Origin: an uncultured bacterium
GTDB lineage: Bacteria > Bacillota > Clostridia > Oscillospirales > Oscillospiraceae
Reading direction: 5' to 3'
Assembly: GCA_946548895.1 (NCBI GenBank)
Contig: CAMNQF010000009.1
Coordinates: forward strand, 1-64,000
Length of the DNA: 64,000 bases
Shown one piece after another: positions 57,326-64,000 of this stretch (position 1 is its first letter; each line of letters begins with the position of its first letter). Under the pieces are notes generated by a model. It was given only the letters and a program-made list of their open reading frames with translations, was not told where the DNA came from and did not search any database. The translations under genes and the position numbers were made by a program.

Positions 57326-59191
57326 ATGGAAGAGTCCACTCCGAAAAAACGTATCCCAACAGGGCTGATCGCCGGCCTGGCCGCCGCCGCGCTGGCGGCG
57401 GTGCTGGTGGGCGGCTATTTCGGCTTGTGCGCCTGGGTGCAGGGCAACGGGCGGCTGCTGCCCGGCGCGGTGGCCCGGGACAGCGGCGGCACGGCGGTCG
57501 ATTTGGGCAAGCTGGGCCGGGAGGACGCCCTGGCCGCCGTCACCGAGGAAATGGACCGGCGGCTGGACAGCCGAAAGCTCACCCTGTACTACGGCGAGGG
57601 GCGGCGGGCGGAGTTCACCGGCGAGCTCATGGCCTGCTCCCCGGAGAACACCGTGTCGGCGGGCTTTGCCGCCAAGGAGGAACAGCCCCTCTGGAAGCTG
57701 GGCGCCCTGTGGCTGGGACTGGCCCGGGAGCCCCACGACCTGCCCCTGTCCGCCGCCGCCTTCACCCCGGAGGGGGAGGACAAGGCCAAGCAGGTGATTC
57801 AGGCCATTGTGGACGAGGTATATACCCCCCCGGTGGACTTCACCTACACCGTGGGCGAGGAGGCCGTGGAGGTCACCCCCGGCTCCGACGGCCGGGAGCT
57901 CAACGCCGCCGGCCTGCTGGAGGCGGTGGAGGAGGCCCTGGCCCAGGGGGCGGAGGAGCTGGTGGTGGAGCCCACGCCGGTGCCCGGCGCGGAGCTGTCC
58001 GGCGAGATCCTCAGCCAGCTGGTGTACGTGGAGCCCAGGGCCGCCGGCGTGGACGAGAACGGGAAGCTGTCCCCGGCGGTGATCGGCCTGTCCGTCAACC
58101 CGGAGGAGGCCCAGGCGATTCTGGACCAGACCGCCCCCGGCGAGACCTGCTCCATCCCCCTGGAATACACCCCGCCGGACACCCCCGCCGACGAGTCCAT
58201 GTACTACAAGGATCTGCTGTCCGAGGTGACCACCAGCCTGGACGGGGTGGCCACCCGGTCCTTCAACGTGGGCCGGGCCGCCGAGTTCTGCAACGGCACC
58301 GTCATCTGGCCCGGGGAGGAGTTCTCCTACCTGGGCACCATCGGCGACCCCAGCGCCCGCAACGGCTACAAGACCAGCACCGGCTACCAGAACGGCGAAA
58401 CCGTGGCCATGGACGGCGGCGGCGTGTGCCAGGTGTCCTCGTCCCTGTACTACTGCGCGGTGTACGCCAATCTGGAGATCGTCCGGCGGGCCTGCCACGC
58501 CTTTGCCACCGGCTATATCCCCAACGGGCTGGACGCCACGGTGTACTACCCCAGCCTGGACTTCAAGTTCCGCAACAACACCGGCTTCCCCATCAAGATC
58601 GTGGCCTATACGGAGGGCGGGCCCTGGGGCAAGCTGACGGTCCAGTTCTACGGCAGCAATCCCGACGGCATCACCGTCAAGACGGAGCGCTACCTGCTGG
58701 GCTCCACCCCCTGGACCACCGTGTACAAGCCCGACGAGACCATTGAGCGGGGCACCACCAAAGTGGACGTGACCCCCTACACCGGCTATGAGGTGGACGT
58801 GTACCGCTGCGTGTACGACGCCCAGGGCAACCAGATCAGCCGCACCTACGAGAACCACAGCCGCTACGCCAAGCGGGACAAGGTGATCCTCTACAACCCC
58901 GCCGACGAGGGCCCCTGGGGCGCAGGCACGGGCGCGGAGCCCTCGCCCAGCCAGGACCCGGTGGTTCAGCCCACTCAGGACCCGGTGGTTCAGCCCACTC
59001 AGGACCCGGTGGTCCAGCCCACCCAGGACCCGGTGGTCCAGCCCACTCAGGACCCGGCGGTCCAGCCCACTCAGGACCCGGTGGTTCAGCCTACCCAAGA
59101 CCCGGTGCCTCCGCCCGAGCCCACCCCCACCCCCATTGTGGACATACCCAAGCCGGGCTGGCTGGAAACCGGCGCCCAGGGAGGAGTGTGA
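57326..59191 (+). CDS. VanW-domain surface protein with tandem-repeat tail
   Basis: A 621-residue envelope protein. One N-terminal membrane helix (about 12-34), two beta-rich peptidoglycan-binding-like regions (about 40-290), then the VanW domain (about 295-430; NVGRAAEFCNGTVIWPGEEFSY, GGGVCQVSSSLYYC with C368, DATVYYPSLDFKFRN). A further beta segment follows, then a disordered tail of seven 8-residue units (542-597) of the form TQDPVVQP. VanW proteins are linked to cell-wall modification, but not to vancomycin resistance by themselves; no van genes are nearby. GGGAGG is 10 nt before the ATG. Confidence 0.92.
   Translation: MEESTPKKRIPTGLIAGLAAAALAAVLVGGYFGLCAWVQGNGRLLPGAVARDSGGTAVDLGKLGREDALAAVTEEMDRRLDSRKLTLYYGEGRRAEFTGELMACSPENTVSAGFAAKEEQPLWKLGALWLGLAREPHDLPLSAAAFTPEGEDKAKQVIQAIVDEVYTPPVDFTYTVGEEAVEVTPGSDGRELNAAGLLEAVEEALAQGAEELVVEPTPVPGAELSGEILSQLVYVEPRAAGVDENGKLSPAVIGLSVNPEEAQAILDQTAPGETCSIPLEYTPPDTPADESMYYKDLLSEVTTSLDGVATRSFNVGRAAEFCNGTVIWPGEEFSYLGTIGDPSARNGYKTSTGYQNGETVAMDGGGVCQVSSSLYYCAVYANLEIVRRACHAFATGYIPNGLDATVYYPSLDFKFRNNTGFPIKIVAYTEGGPWGKLTVQFYGSNPDGITVKTERYLLGSTPWTTVYKPDETIERGTTKVDVTPYTGYEVDVYRCVYDAQGNQISRTYENHSRYAKRDKVILYNPADEGPWGAGTGAEPSPSQDPVVQPTQDPVVQPTQDPVVQPTQDPVVQPTQDPAVQPTQDPVVQPTQDPVPPPEPTPTPIVDIPKPGWLETGAQGGV
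58949..59116 (+). repeat. seven tandem 24-bp repeats in the VanW protein tail
   Basis: Units of CAGGACCCGGTGGTTCAGCC type in phase with the codons, differing only at third positions (GTT/GTC, ACT/ACC) except one V-to-A change and the last PPP unit. Such near-identity points to recent slippage and probable length variation between strains. Confidence 0.9.
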
Positions 59192-59195
59192 TCCC

Positions 59196-59879
59196 ATGTT
59201 TCAAGGCTTTTCCCAGGAGACGGTAGACTTCATGTGGGGCATTCGCTTCAACAATGAGAAGAGCTGGTTTGAGGCCCACAAGGCGGACTATCAAACCTAT
59301 TTTCTCGCCCCCATGCGGGAGTTGGGGGAGCAGGTTCAGCGGGAGCTGCTGGACCGTTTCCCCAAGAGCGGGCTGAACCTGAAGGTCTCCCGCATCTACC
59401 GGGACGCCCGGCGGCTGTTCGGCCGGGGGCCGTACAAGGACCACCTGTGGCTGTCCCTGTTCCGCTTCGGCAGCGAGTCCGGCGGGGACAACCCGGTATT
59501 TTGGTTCGAGCTGGCCCCGGAAAGCTGGAGCTACGGCATGGGCTTCTGGTGCGCCCAGGCGTCGGTGATGGAAAAGCACCGCGCCCGCATCGACAGGGAC
59601 CCCAAGCCCCTGCTGAAGCTCCATAACCGGCTGGCCAAGCAGGAGGAATTTGTGCTGGAGGGGCCGGAGTACAGCCGCAAGAAGCCGTGCGCCCAGCCCA
59701 AACTGGCGGCTTGGTACAACAAGAAATCCCTGAGCGTGGGCCACGAGGAGCCCCTCAGCGATTTTATCTACGGCCCTGGGCTGGCGGACCGGCTGGTGGA
59801 TGGCTTTGCTTTCCTCATGCCCTGCTACGACTACTTTTCCACCCTATGGGCGGACCCGGACCCCGGCCAGGCCGGCTAG
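59196..59879 (+). CDS. DUF2461 family protein
   Basis: A 227-residue protein of the DUF2461 family: GFSQETVDFMWGIRFNNEKSWFEAHK at the start, LKVSRIYRDARRLFGRGPYKDHLW, FWFELAPESWSYGMGFWC and a C-terminal LVDGFAFLMPCYDYFSTLW. Function is not known; no catalytic residues are established. GGAGGAG lies at the end of the VanW gene, 4 nt before this start, so the two are probably co-transcribed. Confidence 0.9.
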   Translation: MFQGFSQETVDFMWGIRFNNEKSWFEAHKADYQTYFLAPMRELGEQVQRELLDRFPKSGLNLKVSRIYRDARRLFGRGPYKDHLWLSLFRFGSESGGDNPVFWFELAPESWSYGMGFWCAQASVMEKHRARIDRDPKPLLKLHNRLAKQEEFVLEGPEYSRKKPCAQPKLAAWYNKKSLSVGHEEPLSDFIYGPGLADRLVDGFAFLMPCYDYFSTLWADPDPGQAG

Positions 59880-59892
59880 GCGTGATCCATGA

Positions 59893-59930
59893 TAAAAAGA
59901 CGCGGCGGGAGTTCCCGCCGCGCCTTTATT
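59893..59930. terminator. bidirectional terminator between convergent genes
   Basis: CGCGGCGGGA with TCCCGCCGCG, loop GT; T-rich on both strands (CTTTATT on plus, CTTTTTATC on minus). Confidence 0.8.
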
Positions 59931-59968
59931 ATGATGATGGGCGCAGCCTGGCCATGACGGCCCGGAAG

Positions 59969-61315
59969 TCAGGATTCAGCGGGCTTGCCCGCGCGGCGGC
60001 AAAGCAGGCCAACCGCCAGACCGGCTGCCGCCGGGATGATCCAGCCTAATCCATAGCGGTACAGCGGCAGCCAGGTCCCGATCCATTCCGCCAGCGGCTG
60101 GCAGGGGCCGCCAATCACGCGGACCAGCTCCAGCGCAGCCGCCGCCAGGCCGCCCCCCACGGCGCATTGGTATACGATCCGCGCGTGGCCGAACCAGTTC
60201 CCAAAGAGGCCCAGCAGAATCAGCACGATGGACAGGGGACACAAAAAATACAGGATCGGGACGGACAGGGCGATGATCTGCGAGAGGCCGATGTTTGAAA
60301 TCAGCAGGGACGTCCCTGCAAACGCCAGCGCCCACTGCGTATAGTTCAGCCGGCCGGGAAACAGCTCCAAAAAGGTTTCGCTGCAGGCCGTCACCAGCCC
60401 GATTGCCGTTTTCATGCAGCAGAGCGTGACAGTGATGGCCAGAATCAGGCTTCCGCCCCGGCCAAAATAGTGCCGGGCGATGATGGCGAACGCGTCTCCC
60501 CCGTTGAACTCCGGGTTGGCCAGCTCACCGGCGTAGAGCGCATAGCTCTGGGCGCCCACATAGGCGGTGAGGCCGTAAATCAAGGCCATCAGAGCCATGC
60601 TGACCGCGCCCGCCTGAATGGAGCAGCCCGCCACGGCGCCGGGTTCCGTCACGCCCAGGGTTCGGATTGTGCGGATCACGATGATGCCGAAGGCCAGGCT
60701 CGCCAGGGCGTCCAGCGTGTCATAGCCCTGGAGGAAGCCGGTGAAAAAGGCGCTATCCGCGTAATCGCCGGTGGGAGGCACCTCGGAGACCGAGTTCACC
60801 GGCTTTACCAGGGCGGTGAGCAGCAGTATCCCCAAAAAGACCAAAAAAGCCGGATTCAGAAATTTTCCAACGGAATCCAGGATCTTTGAGGGGCGGAGGG
60901 AGAAAAACAGCACCGCGCCAAAAAACAGCGCCGTGAAAATCAGCTGGGGCGCCAGCGTGTTCTCCCCCGCAAAGGGGCGGACGCCGATGGTAAAGCTGGT
61001 GGCGCCGCACCGGGGGATGGCGAACAGCGGGCCAATGGTGAGGTAGAGGGCGCAGGTGAACAGGCAGCGGAAGCGTTTGGACACGCGCCCAGACAAGTCG
61101 AGCAGCCCCTCGCTGCGGGATACCCCGATGGACACAATGCCCAGCAGGGGAATGCCCACCGCGGTGATCAGCAGCCCCGCCAGCGCCGCCGGCAGGCTAT
61201 GGCCGGCCCGGCCGCCCAGGATCAGGGGGAAGATCAGGTTCCCCGCTCCAAAAAACAGCCCGAAAAGCATGGAGCCAACCAGGCAGAGCTGGCGGATATT
61301 CAGTTTGCGTTTCAT
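59969..61315 (-). CDS. brnQ: branched-chain amino acid:cation symporter BrnQ
   Basis: A 448-residue membrane transporter (LIVCS family), about 12 helices, importing Leu/Ile/Val with Na+ or H+. Family features are LVGSMLFGLFFGAGNLIFPLILG at the start, VGIPLLGIVSIGVSRSEG, GPLFAIPRCGATSFTIGVRPF and FLQGYDTLDALASLAFGIIVI. The ATG at 61315 follows AGAGGAGG by 7 nt. It transcribes towards the DUF2461 gene. Confidence 0.95.
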   Translation of the reverse strand: MKRKLNIRQLCLVGSMLFGLFFGAGNLIFPLILGGRAGHSLPAALAGLLITAVGIPLLGIVSIGVSRSEGLLDLSGRVSKRFRCLFTCALYLTIGPLFAIPRCGATSFTIGVRPFAGENTLAPQLIFTALFFGAVLFFSLRPSKILDSVGKFLNPAFLVFLGILLLTALVKPVNSVSEVPPTGDYADSAFFTGFLQGYDTLDALASLAFGIIVIRTIRTLGVTEPGAVAGCSIQAGAVSMALMALIYGLTAYVGAQSYALYAGELANPEFNGGDAFAIIARHYFGRGGSLILAITVTLCCMKTAIGLVTACSETFLELFPGRLNYTQWALAFAGTSLLISNIGLSQIIALSVPILYFLCPLSIVLILLGLFGNWFGHARIVYQCAVGGGLAAAALELVRVIGGPCQPLAEWIGTWLPLYRYGLGWIIPAAAGLAVGLLCRRAGKPAES

Positions 61316-61642
61316 TTGCACGCCTCCTCTGCGGCGCTTTGACAGGGACTTCGCCGCCTCCATGCCGCTTTGACGGCGGCGCTGTTTCCCGTTCCCCGCC
61401 CATCCATTGCGGTTTATATCATCATTTTCTCACATATAGCCCCTTTGTGCAACACCTTTTTCGGCCAATCCCAAACCGGCGGGGGAGGGGCGCTCCCCGG
61501 ACGCGGCCAGGGGCGCTCTTGCCATTTTGACCGGGCCATGCTAAAATAAGGAATATGTCAGGCGCGCCCAGGAGGCCTGCCAACTGAATTTACCTCATAT
61601 TGGGCTGGCCCGAAGGGATTCTAATAACTTGGAGGAATATTT
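61316..61642. other. divergent intergenic region between brnQ and tex
   Basis: No gene. On the brnQ side GTCAAAGCG occurs twice within 40 nt (61340-61380). The tex promoter is at 61519-61547. The rest shows only AT-rich stretches at 61416-61460 that may hold the brnQ promoter (TTGCAC then GAAAAT, minus strand). Confidence 0.5.
61519..61547 (+). promoter_or_regulatory. promoter of tex
   Basis: TTGCCA, 17 nt, TAAAAT; predicted leader about 90 nt. Confidence 0.7.
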
Positions 61643-63799
61643 TTGGAGACGATTACACAAATCCTGGCCCGGGAGCTGGACCGCCCGGTTCAGCACATTG
61701 AGAACATCATCACCCTGCTGGATGAGGGGAACACCGTCCCCTTCATCGCCCGCTACCGCAAGGAGCTCCACGGGGCCATGGACGACCAGCTGATCCGGCA
61801 GCTGGCGGACCGTTTGCAATACCTGCGCAACCTCCAGGACCGCCGGGACGAGGTGAAGCAGTCCATCGAGAACCAGGGCAAGCTGACGGAGGAGCTGGCC
61901 GCAGCCATTGACGGCGCCGCCACCCTGGCGGAAGTAGAGGACCTTTACAGGCCCTACAAGCAGAAGCGGCGCACCCGGGCCACCGCGGCCAAGGAGAAGG
62001 GGCTGGAGCCCCTGGCTATGCTGGCCTTCGCCCAGGGCCCGGCGGTGGATATGGAGCGGGCGGCGCTGGACTATATCGACCCCGAGAAGGGGGTGGAGGC
62101 CGTGGAGGACGCCCTGCAGGGGGCGTCCGACATCATCGCGGAGCTGGTCTCCGACGACGCCGACGTGCGGAAAATGCTCCGGGAGCTGTACTGGCGGCGG
62201 GCGTCCATCACCTCCAAGGCGGCGGCCAAGGAGCCGGAGGACAGCGTGTACCGGCTCTACTACGAGTTTTCAAGCCCGCTGTCTAAAACCCAGGGACATC
62301 AGATTCTCGCCATGAACCGGGGCGAGCGGGAGGAGATCCTCAAGGTGTCGGTGGAGATGGACCGGGAGGCCGCTCTGGTGGCCCTGCGGCGGCGGGTGGT
62401 GCCGGGGCGGGCGGCCATGGAGTTCGTCAAAAACGCCGCCGAGGACGCCTACGACCGGCTCATCGCCCCCTCCCTGGAGCGGGAGGTCCGGTCCGAGCTC
62501 ACCGACCGGGCCAACGAGGGGGCCATCGGCCAGTTTGCCCTGAATTTGAAGCCCCTGCTCATGCAGCCGCCGGTAAAGGGCTTTGTCACCATGGGGCTGG
62601 ACCCGGGATACCGCATGGGGTGTAAAGTGGCGGTGGTTGACCCCACCGGCAAGGTGCTGGACACCACGGTGGTCTACCCCACCCATGGCGAGCGGGGCAA
62701 GCAGGAGGCCATTGACAAGCTGGCCGTCCTCATCAGGAAGCACAAGGTGGCCCACATCGCCATTGGCAACGGCACCGCCAGCCGGGAGACGGAGCAGATG
62801 GCGGTGGAGCTGATCCGCAAGGTGGAGGGCGGCGTCAGCTACGCCATGGTCAACGAGGCGGGGGCGTCGGTGTACTCCGCGTCCAAGCTGGCGGCGGAGG
62901 AGTTCCCCGAGTTCGACGTGAACCTGCGCTCCGCAGTGTCCATCGCCCGGCGGCTCCAGGACCCCCTGGCGGAGCTGGTGAAGATCGACCCCAAATCCAT
63001 CGGCGTGGGCCAGTACCAGCACGATATGCCCCAGGCCCGGCTGGGCGAGGCCCTGGACGGGGTGGTGGAGGACTGCGTCAACGCCGTGGGGGTGGACGTG
63101 AACACCGCCTCCGCGCCGCTGCTCACCCGGGTGGCGGGGCTCAACGGCACCACCGCCAAAAACATCGTCAAATACCGGGAGGACAACGGTCCCTTCACCA
63201 CCCGGAAGCAGATTTTGAAGGTGCCCAAGCTGGGCCCCAAGGCCTTTGAGCAGTGCGCGGGATTCCTGCGGGTGCCGGAGAGCAATTCCCCCCTGGACAA
63301 CACCGCCGTCCACCCGGAGAGCTATGGGGCGGCGGAGAAGCTGCTGGTCCTGTGCGGCCGGGGCATGGCGGACGTGAAAGCGGGGAAGCTGGGGGACCTG
63401 AAGGGCCAGCTGGCCGCCTACGGCCAGGAAAAGGCGGCGGCGGAGTGCGGCGTGGGGGTGCCCACCCTGCTGGACGTGGCGGCGGAGCTGATGAAGCCGG
63501 GCCGTGACCCCCGGGACGAGCTGCCCGCCCCGGTGCTGCGCACCGACGTGCTGGACATCAAGGACCTGAAGCCGGGGATGGAGCTGAAGGGCACCGTCCG
63601 CAACGTCATCGATTTTGGGGCCTTTGTGGACATCGGCGTCCACCAGGACGGGCTGGTCCACATCAGCCAGATCTGCGGCCGCTACATCAAGCACCCCTCG
63701 GAGGTGCTCAGTGTGGGCGACGTGGTGACGGTGTGGGTGAAGGAAGTGGACGAGAAAAAGAAGCGCATCTCCCTGACCATGCGGAAGGACAAGCTGTAA
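61643..63799 (+). CDS. tex: Tex family RNA-binding transcription accessory protein
   Basis: A 718-residue homologue of Tex/Spt6-core. In order: Tex N-terminal helical region (about 1-185; NTVPFIARYRKELHGAMDD), YqgF-like RNase H fold (about 315-440; MGLDPGYRMGCKVAVVD), helix-hairpin-helix pair (about 490-560; LTRVAGLNGTTAKNIVKYRE), and a C-terminal S1 RNA-binding domain (about 645-715; LKGTVRNVIDFGAFVDIGVH). A TTG start at 61643 has GGAGG 7 nt upstream and none of the nearby ATG codons is better. Confidence 0.96.
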   Translation: METITQILARELDRPVQHIENIITLLDEGNTVPFIARYRKELHGAMDDQLIRQLADRLQYLRNLQDRRDEVKQSIENQGKLTEELAAAIDGAATLAEVEDLYRPYKQKRRTRATAAKEKGLEPLAMLAFAQGPAVDMERAALDYIDPEKGVEAVEDALQGASDIIAELVSDDADVRKMLRELYWRRASITSKAAAKEPEDSVYRLYYEFSSPLSKTQGHQILAMNRGEREEILKVSVEMDREAALVALRRRVVPGRAAMEFVKNAAEDAYDRLIAPSLEREVRSELTDRANEGAIGQFALNLKPLLMQPPVKGFVTMGLDPGYRMGCKVAVVDPTGKVLDTTVVYPTHGERGKQEAIDKLAVLIRKHKVAHIAIGNGTASRETEQMAVELIRKVEGGVSYAMVNEAGASVYSASKLAAEEFPEFDVNLRSAVSIARRLQDPLAELVKIDPKSIGVGQYQHDMPQARLGEALDGVVEDCVNAVGVDVNTASAPLLTRVAGLNGTTAKNIVKYREDNGPFTTRKQILKVPKLGPKAFEQCAGFLRVPESNSPLDNTAVHPESYGAAEKLLVLCGRGMADVKAGKLGDLKGQLAAYGQEKAAAECGVGVPTLLDVAAELMKPGRDPRDELPAPVLRTDVLDIKDLKPGMELKGTVRNVIDFGAFVDIGVHQDGLVHISQICGRYIKHPSEVLSVGDVVTVWVKEVDEKKKRISLTMRKDKL

Positions 63800-63901
63800 T
63801 CTTTTTAGGCGGTTTGTAACGGAATTGAAACCGCATTGTAAGCGCGGATTAACGACTTTGCCCGGCCCTCTGGGGTAGAATGGGGCAAAGGAGTGACCGC
63901 C

Positions 63902-64000
63902 ATGAGAAAAAGAAATATGTTCCTGCCGCTGGCCTGGGCGCTGGCCCTGAGCCTGGCCGCCTGCGCCCCCGGTTCGGAGGAGCCCGGCCCCAGCCCTGCC
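63902..64000 (+). CDS. lipoprotein, N-terminal part only (cut by window edge)
   Basis: ATG at 63902 with AAAGGAGTGA 7-8 nt before it opens a frame that runs off the right edge. Its 33 visible residues are a signal peptide (MRKRNMFLPLAWALALSL) with lipobox LAAC giving C21, then an acidic Pro-rich linker. The mature domain is outside the window, so no function can be given. Confidence 0.75.
   Translation, partial: MRKRNMFLPLAWALALSLAACAPGSEEPGPSPA

Noticed and set aside
58949-59116. Regular direct repeats resembling a CRISPR array
   Set aside because: Units are 24 bp with no spacers, in phase with the vanW-domain reading frame, and no cas genes are present.
57326-59191. Possible vancomycin resistance locus because of the VanW domain
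   Set aside because: No vanR/S/H/A/X or D-Ala ligase genes nearby; VanW domains are common in Clostridial wall proteins.

Overview
The window is GC-rich and reads as chromosomal DNA of an anaerobic, spore-forming Firmicute of the Clostridia, most like the Oscillospiraceae (Flavonifractor/Lawsonibacter-type). This placement is inferred from: dipicolinate synthase genes dpaA-dpaB; Firmicute gene orders (gdpP-rplI-dnaB, tilS-hpt-ftsH, metG-tatD); a Met T-box; rubrerythrin; a bacterial V/A-type ATPase; a class 3 fructose-bisphosphatase; and high GC. No tRNA, rRNA, CRISPR array, prophage or full insertion sequence was seen. Gene density is high and many neighbours overlap at ATGA, GTGA or TGATG.

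Layout. 1-5995 (minus): V-type ATPase operon in the Enterococcus order ntpF-I-K-E-C-G-A, cut by the window edge inside ntpA; the K subunit carries the Na+-binding residues. 6142-19225 (plus): a housekeeping run of gdpP, rplI, dnaB, tilS, hpt, ftsH, lepB, an unknown membrane protein, metG, a lipoprotein and tatD. 19325-19770: a cold-shock gene whose leader contains an intrinsic terminator. 20022-24883: a secreted SLH-like protein, then on the minus strand an ECF sigma/anti-sigma pair behind its own ECF-type promoter, a lipid kinase and an rRNA methyltransferase. 25174-27530 (plus): NfeD, SPFH protein, DUF4177 protein, a 168-bp MITE-like element and a zinc-ribbon membrane protein.

27682-38634 (plus) is the main accessory region: a TRAP importer (dctP-Q-M), two tandem intracellular GH31 glycosidases, and mannonate dehydratase plus fructuronate reductase (uxuA-uxuB). 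The genes suggest uptake of an anionic alpha-glycoside, cleavage in the cytoplasm and flow of a hexuronate to 2-keto-3-deoxygluconate. 38713-45416 (minus) carries a TGS-uridine kinase-like protein, the methionine importer metN-metI, a T-box with an AUG specifier placed before metQ, and dpaA-dpaB. 45546-51868 holds rubrerythrin, a Na/Pi symporter and an XpaC/TelA/TPM/Gly-Arg-rich membrane cluster. 52087-59879 (plus) holds ilvA, rpe, a second DUF4177-like small protein, recR, fbp, a VanW-domain protein with a slipped 24-bp repeat, and a DUF2461 protein. 59969-64000 holds brnQ (minus), tex (plus) and the start of a lipoprotein.

The least explained signals are a family of about 130-bp hairpin repeats placed directly behind stop codons (949-1080, 40590-40664, 49499-49628, with a fragment at 8233-8254), the MITE, the terminator inside the cold-shock leader, a perfect 38-bp palindrome in the ilvA leader, and the TRAP-GH31-Uxu locus.
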